A DNA stretch of 64,000 bases from Winslowiella toletana (GTDB lineage: Bacteria; Pseudomonadota; Gammaproteobacteria; Enterobacterales; Enterobacteriaceae), in the NCBI RefSeq assembly GCF_017875465.1, contig NZ_JAGGMQ010000001.1:4154001-4218000 (forward strand), read 5' to 3'. The translations under genes were made by a program, and so were the position numbers. The notes below the pieces were generated by a model, which saw only the letters and a list, made by a program, of their open reading frames with translations, made no database searches and was not told the origin of the DNA. Of the stretch, positions 1 to 10,394 are shown in pieces (the first letter of the stretch is position 1; every line of letters begins with the position of its first letter).

Positions 1-582
1 GGTGACTACCTGGTCGAAGGCGATGCTTCTTCCGCCTCCTATTTCCTCGCCGCTGCGGCGATCAAAGGCGGCACCGTGCGGGTGACCGGTATTGGCCGCA
101 ACAGCATGCAGGGCGATATCCGTTTTGCTGATGTGCTGGAGAAGATGGGGGCAACTGTTGAGTGGGGCGATGATTTTATCGCTTGTACGCGTGGCGAACT
201 GAACGCCATCGATCTCGATATGAACCATATTCCCGACGCTGCGATGACCATTGCCACTACGGCACTGTTCGCGCAGGGCACCACGGTGATGCGTAATATC
301 TACAACTGGCGCGTTAAAGAGACTGACCGTCTGGCGGCGATGGCGACTGAGCTGCGTAAAGTCGGTGCGGAAGTGGAAGAGGGGCATGACTATATTCGTA
401 TTACGCCGCCTGCATCCATTAATTATGCCGAGATTGGTACATATAACGATCACCGCATGGCGATGTGTTTCTCGCTGGTGGCGTTGTCCTCTACCGCAGT
501 GACCATCCTCGATCCAAAATGCACAGCTAAAACCTTCCCTGATTACTTTGAGCAGCTGGCGCGCATCAGCCAGCTGGCCTAA
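1..582 (+). CDS. aroA: 3-phosphoshikimate 1-carboxyvinyltransferase (EPSP synthase), 3' part
   Basis: This is the C-terminal 193 residues of EPSP synthase; the 5' part lies before the window. The enzyme joins shikimate-3-phosphate and phosphoenolpyruvate in the cytoplasmic shikimate pathway towards chorismate and aromatic amino acids. Visible family motifs are [10 protein letters not shown], which carries the catalytic aspartate, the RVKETDR signature, YNDHRMAM in the phosphoenolpyruvate site, and a late [13 protein letters not shown] segment with the conserved lysine. The frame is open from base 1 and ends in TAA. In E. coli ycaL follows; here cmk comes next after about 225 bases without a gene. 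Confidence 0.97.
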   Translation, partial: GDYLVEGDASSASYFLAAAAIKGGTVRVTGIGRNSMQGDIRFADVLEKMGATVEWGDDFIACTRGELNAIDLDMNHIPDAAMTIATTALFAQGTTVMRNIYNWRVKETDRLAAMATELRKVGAEVEEGHDYIRITPPASINYAEIGTYNDHRMAMCFSLVALSSTAVTILDPKCTAKTFPDYFEQLARISQLA

Positions 583-741
583 ACTCAACGATAGTCTGAA
601 AGATAAAAACCTCGTCGTCCTGATCGGCGATGAGGGAATTTTCTCTCCGTTTTGCCGCTACCGTTGCACTGACTGTTCTGAATCTGCTGTTTATTTTGCT
701 CAAGTCTATGCTTTGGGGTAACGATCGCGGTTATTGCAGCG

Positions 742-747
742 TATAAT
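742..747 (+). promoter_or_regulatory. Candidate -10 element for cmk
   Basis: A perfect TATAAT lies 61 bases before the cmk start codon, in the gap where ycaL is absent. The hexamer 17 bases upstream is a poor -35 match, so this is only a candidate promoter giving cmk a start independent of aroA. The rest of 583-808 shows no gene. Confidence 0.4.
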
Positions 748-808
748 GCGCGGCGATATTTGTCTGACGTGCAGACAGCCACGGAAATTCCAGCAACAGG
801 AGAGAGAG

Positions 809-1498
809 ATGACGGCATTAGCCCCGGTTATCACCATTGATGGGCCAAGTGGTGCGGGTAAAGGCACGCTTTGTAAAGCGATGGCTGAAGCACTGCAGTG
901 GCATCTGCTGGATTCTGGCGCAATTTATCGCGTACTCGCGCTAGCGGCACTGCATCATCAGGTTGATATTGCGTCTGAAGAAGCGCTGGTTCCGATTGCC
1001 GCCCATCTGGATGTGCGCTTCATTTCCACCGATGGTGAACTTGAAGTGATCCTTGAAGGCGAAGATGTTACTTCGGAGATCCGTACGCAGGATGTCAGTA
1101 ACACCGCTTCAAAAGTCGCCGCGTTTCCACGCGTGCGTGAAGCGCTGTTGCGCCGCCAGCGCGCCTTCCGGGAAGCGCCAGGTTTAATCGCTGACGGACG
1201 CGATATGGGCACGGTGGTATTTGTTGATGCGCCGGTGAAAATTTTTCTCGACGCCAGCTCTGAAGAGCGCGCGCACCGCCGTATGCTACAGTTGCAGGAG
1301 AAGGGCTTTAGTGTTAACTTTGAGCGCCTTTTATCTGAGATAAAAGAGCGTGACGATCGCGATCGTAACCGGGCAATTGCGCCTTTAGTCCCGGCTAAAG
1401 ATGCTCTGGTACTGGATTCCACCAGTATGACCATTGAGCAAGTGATTGAAAAAGCGTTACACTATGCCCGCGAAAAACTGGCGTTACCCGATAACTGA
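809..1498 (+). CDS. cmk: Cytidylate kinase
   Basis: A cytoplasmic nucleoside monophosphate kinase that phosphorylates CMP and dCMP with ATP, salvaging cytidine nucleotides. The 229 residues match the usual length of about 227. The P-loop GPSGAGKGT sits at residues 12-20, and the DGRDMGT motif of the NMP-binding region follows later. The ATG at 809 is chosen over an in-frame ATG at 734 because a purine-rich ribosome site (caggagagagag) directly precedes it and the protein then begins like its homologues. The gene lies upstream of rpsA, as in E. coli, where promoters inside cmk contribute to rpsA expression. Confidence 0.96.
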   Translation: MTALAPVITIDGPSGAGKGTLCKAMAEALQWHLLDSGAIYRVLALAALHHQVDIASEEALVPIAAHLDVRFISTDGELEVILEGEDVTSEIRTQDVSNTASKVAAFPRVREALLRRQRAFREAPGLIADGRDMGTVVFVDAPVKIFLDASSEERAHRRMLQLQEKGFSVNFERLLSEIKERDDRDRNRAIAPLVPAKDALVLDSTSMTIEQVIEKALHYAREKLALPDN

Positions 1499-1542
1499 TT
1501 CGGTTAATCGCGCAGAACAAGATCCCTTAACCCTGTGATATG

Positions 1543-1585
1543 GACGTCATGGGGCATGTGAAACAACCCCATCCGGCAGGACGTC
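1543..1585 (+). promoter_or_regulatory. rpsA leader hairpin (autogenous control region)
   Basis: ATGGGG (1549-1554) pairs with CCCCAT (1567-1572), and flanking GACGTC copies (1543-1548 and 1580-1585) can extend the stem around a bulge. A further near-copy, GACGTT, follows. The rpsA start codon has no Shine-Dalgarno sequence. In E. coli a folded, SD-less leader is what ribosomal protein S1 uses to translate and repress its own mRNA. The pairing is visible; the role is inferred from that system. Confidence 0.55.
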
Positions 1586-1624
1586 AGATGGACGTTAAAT
1601 TGAAGAATCCATAAGATTATCAAT

Positions 1625-3298
1625 ATGACTGAATCTTTTGCTCAACTATTTGAAGAATCCCTGAAAGAAATCGAAACCCGTCCGGGTTCCATCGTTCGTG
1701 GTGTTGTTGTCTCTATCGACAAAGACATCGTGCTGGTTGATGCGGGTCTGAAATCTGAATCTGCAATTCCTGCAGAGCAGTTCAAGAACGCAGCCGGCGA
1801 ACTGGAAATCCAGGTGGGTGACGAAGTTGACGTTGCGCTGGACGCAGTAGAAGACGGCTTCGGTGAAACCCTGCTGTCTCGTGAGAAAGCTAAACGTCAC
1901 GAAGCATGGATCACGCTGGAAAAAGCTTACGAAGATGCTGAAACTGTTACCGGTGTTATCAACGGCAAAGTGAAAGGTGGCTTCACAGTTGAGCTGAACG
2001 GTATTCGTGCGTTCCTGCCAGGTTCACTGGTTGATGTTCGTCCAGTGCGCGATACGCTGCACCTGGAAGGCAAAGAGCTTGAATTCAAAGTAATCAAGCT
2101 GGATCAGAAACGTAATAACGTGGTGGTTTCACGTCGTGCGGTTATCGAATCCGAAAACAGCGCAGAGCGCGATCAGCTGCTGGAAAACCTGCAGGAAGGC
2201 ATGGAAGTTAAAGGTATCGTTAAGAACCTCACTGACTACGGTGCATTCGTTGATCTGGGCGGCGTTGACGGCCTGCTGCACATCACTGACATGGCATGGA
2301 AACGCGTTAAGCATCCAAGCGAAATCGTCAATGTTGGCGATGAAATCAATGTCAAAGTACTGAAATTCGACCGCGAGCGTACCCGTGTTTCTCTGGGTCT
2401 GAAGCAGCTGGGCGAAGATCCATGGGTTGCTATCGCTAAGCGTTATCCGGAAGGCACTAAGCTGACTGGTCGCGTGACCAACCTGACTGACTACGGCTGC
2501 TTCGTTGAGATCGAAGAAGGCGTTGAAGGTCTGGTTCACGTTTCAGAAATGGACTGGACCAACAAAAACATCCACCCATCCAAAGTTGTTAACGTTGGTG
2601 ATGTTGTGGAAGTTATGGTTCTGGATATCGACGAAGAACGTCGTCGTATCTCCCTGGGTCTGAAGCAGTGTAAATCTAACCCATGGCAGCTGTTTGCGGA
2701 AACCCACAACAAGGGCGACCGTGTTGAAGGTAAAATCAAGTCAATCACTGACTTCGGTATCTTCATCGGCCTGGACGGCGGCATCGACGGCCTGGTTCAC
2801 CTGTCTGACATCTCCTGGAACGCTACCGGAGAAGAAGCCGTTCGTGAATACAAGAAAGGCGACGAAATCGCTGCTGTGGTTCTGCAGGTTGACGCAGAGC
2901 GCGAGCGTATCTCCCTGGGCGTTAAGCAGCTGGCAGAAGACCCGTTCAACAACTATATCTCTCTGAATAAGAAAGGTACTATTGTTAACGGTAAAGTGAC
3001 TGCAGTTGACGCTAAAGGTGCTACAGTTGAATTAGCAGACGGCGTTGAAGGCTACCTGCGTGCTTCTGAAGCTTCAGTTGACCGCGTAGAAGACGCAACT
3101 CTGGTTCTGAATGTTGGCGACGATGTTGAAGCTAAATTCACCGGTGTTGACCGTAAAAACCGCGTTGTTAGCCTGTCTGTTCGTGCGAAAGACCAGGCTG
3201 ACGAGAAAGAAGCTATCGCTACTGTTAACACCAAACAGGAAGAAGGTAACTTCTCTAACGCTATGGCTGAAGCGTTCAAAGCTGCTAAAGGCGAGTAA
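1625..3298 (+). CDS. rpsA: 30S ribosomal protein S1
   Basis: S1 unfolds and docks mRNA on the 30S subunit. The 557 residues equal the E. coli length. Six S1 (OB-fold) repeats can be followed, at about residues 20-87, 105-171, 192-260, 277-347, 364-434 and 451-518. The recurring phrase is a G-x-V block, then TDYGAFV/TDFGIFI and GLVH-S-D. The first two repeats are the divergent ribosome-binding pair. The codon use is that of a highly expressed gene (AAA, GAA and CTG dominate). No Shine-Dalgarno precedes the ATG, as expected for this gene. A strong hairpin separates it from ihfB. Confidence 0.98.
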   Translation: MTESFAQLFEESLKEIETRPGSIVRGVVVSIDKDIVLVDAGLKSESAIPAEQFKNAAGELEIQVGDEVDVALDAVEDGFGETLLSREKAKRHEAWITLEKAYEDAETVTGVINGKVKGGFTVELNGIRAFLPGSLVDVRPVRDTLHLEGKELEFKVIKLDQKRNNVVVSRRAVIESENSAERDQLLENLQEGMEVKGIVKNLTDYGAFVDLGGVDGLLHITDMAWKRVKHPSEIVNVGDEINVKVLKFDRERTRVSLGLKQLGEDPWVAIAKRYPEGTKLTGRVTNLTDYGCFVEIEEGVEGLVHVSEMDWTNKNIHPSKVVNVGDVVEVMVLDIDEERRRISLGLKQCKSNPWQLFAETHNKGDRVEGKIKSITDFGIFIGLDGGIDGLVHLSDISWNATGEEAVREYKKGDEIAAVVLQVDAERERISLGVKQLAEDPFNNYISLNKKGTIVNGKVTAVDAKGATVELADGVEGYLRASEASVDRVEDATLVLNVGDDVEAKFTGVDRKNRVVSLSVRAKDQADEKEAIATVNTKQEEGNFSNAMAEAFKAAKGE

Positions 3299-3307
3299 TC
3301 GTCCTGT

Positions 3308-3337
3308 GAATTCGGGTAGCGCAAGTTACCCGAATTC
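3308..3337 (+). terminator. Strong hairpin after rpsA, without U-tract
   Basis: GAATTCGGGTA pairs perfectly over 11 bp with TACCCGAATTC around an 8-base loop, just after the rpsA stop codon. No run of T follows, so it may serve as an mRNA 3' stabiliser, processing site or weak attenuator that lets some transcription into ihfB rather than as a full terminator. Confidence 0.6.
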
Positions 3338-3386
3338 TGTAGTAAGCTGTCAAAACCTTTTCCATTAGGGATTAACCGGAGGATTT

Positions 3387-3671
3387 ATGACCAAGTCAGA
3401 ACTGATCGAAAGACTTGCAGGCCAACAGTCTCATATTCCGGCGAAAGTCGTTGAGGATGCGGTTAAAGAGATGCTTGAGCATATGGCCACTACACTGGCT
3501 GAAGGCGAGCGCATCGAAATCCGGGGATTCGGCAGCTTTTCTTTGCACTACCGTGCACCTCGTACTGGCCGTAACCCGAAAACGGGTGACAAAGTGGATC
3601 TGGAAGGTAAATACGTTCCTCACTTCAAGCCAGGTAAAGAGTTGCGCGATCGCGCAAATATCTACGGTTAA
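3387..3671 (+). CDS. ihfB: Integration host factor beta subunit
   Basis: One half of the IHF heterodimer, a nucleoid protein that bends DNA sharply in replication, recombination and transcription. It has 94 residues, the exact family length. The HU/IHF fold is complete, with the beta-arm segment [12 protein letters not shown], whose tip proline intercalates into DNA. A clear ribosome site, GGAGG, lies six bases before the ATG. The gene follows rpsA, as in E. coli, and is closed by a strong intrinsic terminator. Its partner ihfA is not in the window. Confidence 0.98.
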   Translation: MTKSELIERLAGQQSHIPAKVVEDAVKEMLEHMATTLAEGERIEIRGFGSFSLHYRAPRTGRNPKTGDKVDLEGKYVPHFKPGKELRDRANIYG

Positions 3672-3693
3672 GCAGCCGCGAAGCGGAAACCAT

Positions 3694-3725
3694 AAAACGA
3701 CACTTTCGGGTGTCGTTTTTTTTTT
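3694..3725 (+). terminator. Intrinsic terminator of ihfB
   Basis: AACGACAC (3696-3703) pairs with GTGTCGTT (3710-3717) around a six-base loop, followed by an unbroken run of ten T (3716-3725). Confidence 0.93.
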
Positions 3726-3875
3726 GCCGTATTCTGCGCACTTGCGCACAACCTTTTGTTGTTCTCTGCACCCCTGATGTATTGCGCGGAAGCCAGTTCC
3801 CATTTCGTCTGATCTGCTGCTGCGCCAGGCATTCACTTACGCCACACTTGTTGCCAAGGCTAACAAGGAGTGGTT

Positions 3876-6137
3876 ATGGCAACCTCTGTTACACAGCTCT
3901 CATGGATGATCATCTGCGCGGCATTACCTCTCTGTTTTCTGCCAGCTTTACCCAGTCAGCAGCAGCTGTCCTTGCTGGGCATACTGGCGCTAATTTTGCT
4001 GATGGCCCGCTGGCGTCACGCTAAGTCTCTGGCGCTGTTATTGCTGCTGTTTATCTGGTGTTGCTTTGCCGGGCAGCAGACGCTTAATCAAATCACCCGC
4101 CTCAGCACGATCCCGGTGGCAGCCGAAGTGCTGATTGAACAGGTCAGCGGAGAAGGGCAGCGGCTCAGAGTGCGGTTACTGGCTGTGGAACAGCGGCCAG
4201 TGTTTCCGCCGTTATACGTCACGCTTAATGGCGCGGGCTGGGCAGACGGCGCCTGTGCCGGACAGCGCTGGCAGATGACGCTGAACTTAAGGCCAGTCCA
4301 TGCCAGGCTTAATCAGGGCGATTTCGATCTGCAACGCCAGGCGCTGGCAAATCATAGCCCGCTCAATGGCCGAATTTTAGCTGCCGAGCCACTGGAGCAG
4401 AATTGCAGCTGGCGGCAACAAATTATCGCCGTTAAACAGCCTGAATATCAGCAACTCCCCTGGCAGGCAGTAATCAGTGCGCTGGCTTTTGGTGAACGTG
4501 GCGGGATGCCAGCAGATATTACTTTGTTGCTCCGTCAGACCGGCACAGCGCATCTGATGGCGATCTCCGGTATGCATATCGGTCTGGCGGCGCTGTTCGG
4601 CTGGCTGCTGGCGCGCGGCGTGCAGTTCTTTTTCCCGGCTCACTGGATAGGGTATCGCTTTCCTTTGTTTATCAGCCTGCTGGTGGCGCTATTGTATGGC
4701 TGGCTGTCCGGCGCCAATCCGCCTGCCGTTCGCGCCATGCTGGCGTTAACGCTGTGGGGCTTGCTGCGTCTGTCAGGATTGCGCTGTAGTGGCTGGCAGG
4801 TATGGAGCCTGTGCGTTGCGGTGATCCTGTTTTTTGATCCACTGACCATTCTCTCCGACAGTTTCTGGCTTTCCGCACTGGCGGTAGCGGCGCTGTTACT
4901 CTGGTATCACTGGTTTCCGTTGCCTGCGCGTTTCAGCACACAGCGGCGCTGGTTGCTGTTGCAGTTACTCCATTTGCAGCTCGGTATGATGTTGTTGTTA
5001 ATGCCGGTACAGGCATATATGTTTCATGGCGTCAGTGTCAGCGCGTTAGTGGCCAACCTGATTGCGGTGCCGGTGGTCTCACTGGTCAGCGTGCCCTTAA
5101 TCCTGCTCAGCCTGCTGATCCCCGTCAGTTTTCTCAGTCAGCCACTGTGGTGGCTGGTGGACCGGTCACTGGCGCTGGTGATCAACAGCTTACAGTTACT
5201 ACCGGATGGCTGGCTGATGCTCAGCGAAGCGGGGGCGCTAAGTTGTCTGTTGTGCTGGCTGCTGCTGCTGGTATGGCGTTTTGACTGGTGGCGCTCCTCA
5301 CCGGTGACGGTTATCAGCCTGGTGGTGACGCTGGTTTACTGGCGACAAAGCCTGCCTGCGCCCGACTGGCGAATCGATATGCTTGATGTTGGTCATGGTT
5401 TAGCGGTGGTGATTTCGCGTGAGGGCAAAGCGGTGATTTATGATACCGGTAATCGCTGGCCCGGCGGTGATACAGGGGAGAGGATAATTGCCCCCTGGCT
5501 GCGCTGGCAGGGGATTGAACCGCAGCAGATTATTATCAGCCACGCCCATCTTGACCATATTGGCGGACTGGAGAGTTTACAGCGAGCCTGGCCGCAACTG
5601 ACGGTAAGAAGTGCGCTGGCGATGAGCGGGCATTTGCCCTGTTATCAGGGGGAACGCTGGCAATGGCAGCAGCTCAATTTTCAGGTGTTATGGCCTGCAG
5701 CAGGCAATCAGCGCGGCGCTAATAACGATTCCTGCGTAGTGATGGTCGATGATGGCCGTTATCGCGTATTGCTGACCGGTGACCTCGAAGCCCCGTCTGA
5801 AAGAGCGTTAGTGGCGCGCTATCAGGCAGCCTTACGCGCCGATATTATTCAGGTGCCGCATCATGGCAGCAGCACCTCGTCGACCGCGCTGCTGTTACGT
5901 CATGTGCAGGGAACGGCGGCGCTGGCTTCGGTGGCGCGTTTTAACAGCTGGCGTTTACCTGCAAAACAAATTATTCAGCGCTATCAGGATAATGGCTATC
6001 AATGGCATGACACCGCGCTTTCCGGACAGCTGAGTGTACAATTTAGCAGCGAAAACTGGCAGGTAACAGGGTTAAGAGAGCAAATATTGCCCCGTTGGTA
6101 CCATCAGTGGTTTGGCGTACCCAGGGAATCCAGGTAG
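3876..6137 (+). CDS. ycaI: ComEC/Rec2-family inner-membrane DNA-uptake channel homologue
   Basis: A 753-residue polytopic membrane protein matching E. coli YcaI, a relative of ComEC, the channel that brings single-stranded DNA across the inner membrane in naturally competent bacteria. The N-terminal part has several hydrophobic helices and a DUF4131-like soluble stretch. A central competence domain of many helices follows (roughly residues 190-480). The C-terminal metallo-beta-lactamase-like domain has the metal motif HAHLDH at residues 556-561 and a late PHHGSSTS. The ATG at 3876 is used because AAGGAG (3865-3870) sits five bases upstream; the GTG at 3870 overlaps that site. Sxy, the competence regulator, is also in the window at 53.9 kb. 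Confidence 0.92.
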   Translation: MATSVTQLSWMIICAALPLCFLPALPSQQQLSLLGILALILLMARWRHAKSLALLLLLFIWCCFAGQQTLNQITRLSTIPVAAEVLIEQVSGEGQRLRVRLLAVEQRPVFPPLYVTLNGAGWADGACAGQRWQMTLNLRPVHARLNQGDFDLQRQALANHSPLNGRILAAEPLEQNCSWRQQIIAVKQPEYQQLPWQAVISALAFGERGGMPADITLLLRQTGTAHLMAISGMHIGLAALFGWLLARGVQFFFPAHWIGYRFPLFISLLVALLYGWLSGANPPAVRAMLALTLWGLLRLSGLRCSGWQVWSLCVAVILFFDPLTILSDSFWLSALAVAALLLWYHWFPLPARFSTQRRWLLLQLLHLQLGMMLLLMPVQAYMFHGVSVSALVANLIAVPVVSLVSVPLILLSLLIPVSFLSQPLWWLVDRSLALVINSLQLLPDGWLMLSEAGALSCLLCWLLLLVWRFDWWRSSPVTVISLVVTLVYWRQSLPAPDWRIDMLDVGHGLAVVISREGKAVIYDTGNRWPGGDTGERIIAPWLRWQGIEPQQIIISHAHLDHIGGLESLQRAWPQLTVRSALAMSGHLPCYQGERWQWQQLNFQVLWPAAGNQRGANNDSCVVMVDDGRYRVLLTGDLEAPSERALVARYQAALRADIIQVPHHGSSTSSTALLLRHVQGTAALASVARFNSWRLPAKQIIQRYQDNGYQWHDTALSGQLSVQFSSENWQVTGLREQILPRWYHQWFGVPRESR

Positions 6138-6172
6138 AATGAGCGGCTACTTCATCTCAAGCTGGTTATATA

Positions 6173-7921
6173 ATGCATCTGGATAAAGATCTCTCAACAT
6201 GGCAGACATTCCGTCGCCTCTGGCCGATGATCGCGCCGCACAAAGCAGGTTTGATCGCGGCTGCGGTTGCACTAATCATTAATGCGGCTGGCGATACTCT
6301 GATGCTGTCACTGCTGAAACCTTTACTCGATGATGGTTTTGGTAAGGCAGACAGTTCGGTTCTGCTGTGGATGCCGCTGGCAGTGATTGGCCTGATGTTA
6401 ATGCGCGGAATCTCTGGTTTTATTTCCAGTTATTGCATCTCCTGGGTCTCTGGCAACGTGGTGATGAATATGCGCCGCCGTTTGTTCAGCCATATGATGG
6501 GCATGCCGGTTGCCTTTTTCGATCAGCAGTCGACCGGTACCTTGCTGTCGCGTATCACCTATGACTCTGAGCAGGTTGCTTCATCCTCTTCCAGCGCGCT
6601 GGTCACCGTAGTGCGCGAAGGCGCGTCGATCATTGGTCTGTTTATCATGATGTTCTACTACAGCTGGCAGCTGTCGTTGATTCTGATTGTACTGGCGCCG
6701 ATTGTGTCGATTGCGATTCGTCAGGTTTCCAAACGCTTCCGTAATATCAGCAAAAATATGCAAAACACCATGGGTGAAGTGACCACCAGTGCTGAGCAGA
6801 TGCTGAAAGGCCATAAAGAAGTGCTGATCTTCGGTGGTCAGGAAATTGAAAGTAAGCGTTTCGCTTCTGTCAGCAATAAAATGCGTCAGCAGGGCATGAA
6901 ACTGGTATCGGCTTCATCGATTTCCGATCCAATTATTCAGTTAATCGCCTCAATGGCGCTGGCATTTGTACTGTATGCCGCCAGCTTCCCGAGTGTAATG
7001 GCGACCTTAACCGCCGGTACCATTACCGTGGTGTTCTCCTCAATGGTAGCGCTGATGCGCCCGCTGAAATCACTGACCAACGTCAACGCCCAGTTCCAGC
7101 GCGGTATGGCGGCATGTCAGACTCTGTTCTCGATTCTCGACAGTGAGCAGGAAATCGATACCGGTAAGCGCGAAGTTGAACGCGCGAAAGGCGACATCGA
7201 ATTCCGCGGGGTGACGTTTGCCTATCCGGGACGTGAAACACCTGCGCTGCACAATATCAATCTGGCAATCCCTGCCGGTAAAACCGTGGCGCTGGTCGGG
7301 CGTTCCGGTTCCGGGAAATCGACCATCGCCAGTCTGCTCACGCGCTTTTATGATATTCAGCAGGGCGAAATCCTGATGGATGGTCACGATCTGCGTGAGT
7401 ACACCCTGAGTTCGCTGCGTAATCAGGTGGCGCTGGTATCGCAAAATGTGCATCTGTTTAACGACACTATTGCCAATAACATCGCCTATGCCCGTAGTGA
7501 AAAGTACAGCCGTGAAGAGATTGAGAAAGCCGCAGTGATGGCCTATGCAATGGACTTTATCAACAAAATGGATAATGGCCTGGATACGGTGATTGGTGAA
7601 AACGGCGTGCTGCTTTCCGGTGGTCAGCGCCAGCGTATCGCGATTGCCCGTGCCCTGCTGCGCGACTGTCCGATTCTGATCCTCGACGAGGCCACCTCCG
7701 CGCTGGATACCGAATCTGAACGTGCGATTCAGTCGGCGCTGGACGAGTTGCAGAAAAACCGTACTTCACTGGTGATTGCACACCGCTTGTCGACCATCGA
7801 AAAAGCGGATGAGATTGTGGTGGTGGAAGATGGCCGTATTGTTGAACGCGGTTCACATGACCAGCTGCTGAGTGAGAAAGGCGCTTATGCTCAGCTGCAT
7901 AAAATGCAGTTTGGCCAATGA
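6173..7921 (+). CDS. msbA: Lipid A export ABC transporter MsbA
   Basis: MsbA flips core-lipid A across the inner membrane using ATP. It has 582 residues, the family length, with transmembrane and nucleotide-binding domains fused as a half-transporter that works as a homodimer. Six membrane helices fill about residues 20-310. In the ATPase domain are Walker [10 protein letters not shown] (376-384), signature LSGGQ (481-485), Walker [13 protein letters not shown] and the switch histidine in AHRLST. The start has no good ribosome site and sits in TATATAATG. The stop overlaps the lpxK start by four bases (ATGA), so the two are translationally coupled. Confidence 0.98.
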   Translation: MHLDKDLSTWQTFRRLWPMIAPHKAGLIAAAVALIINAAGDTLMLSLLKPLLDDGFGKADSSVLLWMPLAVIGLMLMRGISGFISSYCISWVSGNVVMNMRRRLFSHMMGMPVAFFDQQSTGTLLSRITYDSEQVASSSSSALVTVVREGASIIGLFIMMFYYSWQLSLILIVLAPIVSIAIRQVSKRFRNISKNMQNTMGEVTTSAEQMLKGHKEVLIFGGQEIESKRFASVSNKMRQQGMKLVSASSISDPIIQLIASMALAFVLYAASFPSVMATLTAGTITVVFSSMVALMRPLKSLTNVNAQFQRGMAACQTLFSILDSEQEIDTGKREVERAKGDIEFRGVTFAYPGRETPALHNINLAIPAGKTVALVGRSGSGKSTIASLLTRFYDIQQGEILMDGHDLREYTLSSLRNQVALVSQNVHLFNDTIANNIAYARSEKYSREEIEKAAVMAYAMDFINKMDNGLDTVIGENGVLLSGGQRQRIAIARALLRDCPILILDEATSALDTESERAIQSALDELQKNRTSLVIAHRLSTIEKADEIVVVEDGRIVERGSHDQLLSEKGAYAQLHKMQFGQ

Positions 7922-8895
7922 TTGAACGTATCTGGAGCGGACGTTCGCTCCTGTATATCCTGCTGCTGCCACTGAGCTGGCTGTACGGGCTGATAAGCAA
8001 TGGCATTCGCCTGAGCTATCAGCTTGGCTGGCGCAAGGTGTGGCGGGCATCATTACCGGTTGTGGTGGTGGGCAATCTTACTGCGGGCGGCAACGGCAAA
8101 ACCCCGGTGGTCATCTGGCTGGTCGAAGCGTTGCAGCGCCAGGGATTGCGTGTTGGTGTGGTATCCCGTGGTTATGGCGGCAAAGCCGCGCACTATCCAT
8201 TGTTGCTGAATGCGGAGACGACCACGGCGGAAGCGGGTGATGAGCCGGTATTAATTTATCAGCGCACCCGTGCACCGGTGGCGGTTTCGCCGCTGCGCCG
8301 TGAGGCGGTACAAGCGCTGCAGGATGCGGGCAATCTTGATCTGATCGTCACCGATGACGGTTTACAGCATTATGCGCTGGCGCGCGATTTTGAAATTGTG
8401 GTGATTGACGGTGTGCGTCGCTTTGGTAACGGCTGGTGGTTGCCTGCCGGACCGATGCGTGAACGCCCGGCGCGCCTTGCCAGCGTCGACGCGGTAATCG
8501 TTAATGGCGGCATCGCGCGCGACCATGAGATTGCTATGCAGTTAAAACCTGCGGATGCCATCAATCTGAAAACCGGTGAGAGAAAACCGCTGACGGCCTT
8601 TGATCAGGTCGTCGCCATGGCGGGTATCGGTCATCCACCGCGTTTTTTCACCACGCTGAAACAGCAGGGGATTATCCCGGTGAAAGAGCAGGCGTTTGCG
8701 GATCATCAGGCATACAGCGAAGCGGAACTGCGCGCGCTGACCACCGCCAGTCAGGTGCTGATGATGACGGAAAAGGATGCGGTTAAATGTCGCGCCTTTG
8801 CGGCGGAAAACTGGTGGTATCTGCCGGTCGATGCGGAGTTAACGGCGGGACCGGCGGCAGATTTGCTGGCTAAAATTAAGATGCTGTGTAAATAA
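7918..8895 (+). CDS. lpxK: Tetraacyldisaccharide 4'-kinase
   Basis: LpxK phosphorylates the 4' position of the lipid A disaccharide to give lipid IV-A, at the inner face of the inner membrane. The 325 residues are close to the usual 328. An N-terminal hydrophobic segment ([16 protein letters not shown]) anchors it, and the P-loop TAGGNGKT occupies about residues 55-62. The later segment DDGLQHY carries conserved catalytic-site residues. The ATG overlaps the msbA stop. The pairing of kinase and exporter in one operon fits consecutive steps of LPS assembly. Confidence 0.97.
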   Translation: MIERIWSGRSLLYILLLPLSWLYGLISNGIRLSYQLGWRKVWRASLPVVVVGNLTAGGNGKTPVVIWLVEALQRQGLRVGVVSRGYGGKAAHYPLLLNAETTTAEAGDEPVLIYQRTRAPVAVSPLRREAVQALQDAGNLDLIVTDDGLQHYALARDFEIVVIDGVRRFGNGWWLPAGPMRERPARLASVDAVIVNGGIARDHEIAMQLKPADAINLKTGERKPLTAFDQVVAMAGIGHPPRFFTTLKQQGIIPVKEQAFADHQAYSEAELRALTTASQVLMMTEKDAVKCRAFAAENWWYLPVDAELTAGPAADLLAKIKMLCK

Positions 8896-8955
8896 AAATC
8901 TTCGGCGGCATCTTTCCTGCCGCTAAACTAAAGGCATCTTATTACTCAGGATGTC

Positions 8956-10176
8956 ATGATGCCCGCGATTGAACTCTCCCTCAGCACTGCCCGAAAACTG
9001 CATCTTGCGGCGCAAAAACTGCTTAAGCCACCGGGGCGTAAAGCGCAATATCCCGATGTGCTGACCGCTATCCGTGAGATGTCGCTGCTGCAAATCGATA
9101 CCATCAATGTAGTGGCACGCAGTCCTTATCTGGTGCTGTTCAGTCGTCTGGGCCATTATCCGCAATCCTGGCTGGAACAGACGCTGGCCGAAGGCAAACT
9201 GTTTGAATACTGGGCGCATGAAGCCTGCTTTATTCCTGCCGAAGACTATAAATTGCTGCGCCATCGCATGCTCGATCCGGTGAATCTTGGCTGGAAATAC
9301 AATGCCGACTGGGTGCAGCAGTATGCGCAGGATATCGACGAGCTGTTGCGTCATATTGAACAGAATGGTCCGGTGCGCTCCGCCGATTTCGCCACTGCCG
9401 CCGATCATAAACCGGGCTGGTGGTCATGGAAGCCGCACAAACGCCATCTGGAGAATCTGTTTACCGCAGGTGAACTGATGGTGATTGAGCGCCGCAATTT
9501 TCAGCGGGTGTATGATTTGCGCACACGGGTATTACCGCACTGGGATGACGACCTGCATATGCTGACTGAGCAACAGGCGGTGCAGCAGATGTTGCATAAC
9601 AGTATGCGCAGCCTTGGCATTTTTCGCGCTGAATGGCTGGCCGACTACTACCGGCTGAAACGCGCACCGGTGAAGCCGGTGCTGTCACAGGCGCTGGAGC
9701 GTGGCGACATTGTTGCGGTGCAGGTGGAAAAACTGGGAGAAATGTATCTGCACCACTCCCTGCTGGCGCTGCTGGAAAAACCGCTGCACGCCAGCCACAG
9801 CACGCTATTATCGCCATTTGATCCGATAGTCTGGGATCGGCGACGTGCACTGGAGCTGTTTGATTTTGACTACCGTATTGAGTGCTATACCCCGGAAGCG
9901 AAACGTAAGTTTGGCTATTTTGTGCTGCCGGTTTTGCACCGCGGTGCGCTGAAAGGCCGTCTCGACGCCAAAATGCTGCGTAAAGAGCAGGTGCTGCAAA
10001 TTAAAGGAATCTGGCTGGAGCAGGGTATAAAAGTCAGCGCCACGCTGATCAGGGATCTGACCCGGGCATTAAACGATTTCGCCCGCTGGCAGGGAGCGAC
10101 GCAGATTGTGATCGATCAGGCGCCAGATGCGTTAAGGGCCAGTTGGGGAGAGGGCTGGCGCTGTGATATGCTTTAA
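8956..10176 (+). CDS. ycaQ: YcaQ-family winged-helix DNA glycosylase (interstrand cross-link unhooking)
   Basis: A 406-residue HTH_42 family protein. Characterised E. coli YcaQ (AlkX) is a DNA glycosylase that unhooks N7-linked interstrand cross-links. The catalytic Q-hydrophobic-D motif is present as QID at residues 46-48, inside the phrase [12 protein letters not shown]. Tandem winged-helix regions and a late conserved [13 protein letters not shown] block follow. Two adjacent ATGs (8956 and 8959) are possible starts behind a weak CAGG. It lies between lpxK and ycaR as in E. coli, but its role is DNA repair, not LPS synthesis. Confidence 0.92.
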   Translation: MMPAIELSLSTARKLHLAAQKLLKPPGRKAQYPDVLTAIREMSLLQIDTINVVARSPYLVLFSRLGHYPQSWLEQTLAEGKLFEYWAHEACFIPAEDYKLLRHRMLDPVNLGWKYNADWVQQYAQDIDELLRHIEQNGPVRSADFATAADHKPGWWSWKPHKRHLENLFTAGELMVIERRNFQRVYDLRTRVLPHWDDDLHMLTEQQAVQQMLHNSMRSLGIFRAEWLADYYRLKRAPVKPVLSQALERGDIVAVQVEKLGEMYLHHSLLALLEKPLHASHSTLLSPFDPIVWDRRRALELFDFDYRIECYTPEAKRKFGYFVLPVLHRGALKGRLDAKMLRKEQVLQIKGIWLEQGIKVSATLIRDLTRALNDFARWQGATQIVIDQAPDALRASWGEGWRCDML

Positions 10177-10211
10177 ATTCTGATATTACCCAGGTTCATT
10201 ACGGAGGAACC

Positions 10212-10394
10212 ATGGATCATCGTTTACTCGAAATAGTGGCTTGCCCGGTCTGTAACGGCAAACTTTATTATAACAAAGAGCAGCAAGAGCTGATCTGCAA
10301 GCCAGATGGTCTGGCCTTCCCGGTGCGCGATGGTATTCCGGTACTGCTGGAGACCGAAGCCCGCACAATGACGCTGGAAGAGACTAATCCATGA
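10212..10394 (+). CDS. ycaR: YcaR, Trm112-like small zinc-ribbon protein
   Basis: A 60-residue protein of the Trm112/UPF0434 family. It has a C-P-V-C knuckle at residues 12-15, a further cysteine near residue 32, and the [11 protein letters not shown] tail typical of the family. Yeast Trm112 is an activator of methyltransferases; the partner in bacteria is not evident from the sequence. A strong ribosome site (GGAGG) precedes the ATG. The last codons overlap the kdsB start by four bases (ATGA), indicating coupled translation. Confidence 0.93.
   Translation: MDHRLLEIVACPVCNGKLYYNKEQQELICKPDGLAFPVRDGIPVLLETEARTMTLEETNP

Noticed and set aside
6168..6175. TATATAAT just before msbA read as a -10 element
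   Set aside because: It overlaps the start codon itself, so a transcript from it would begin inside the gene.
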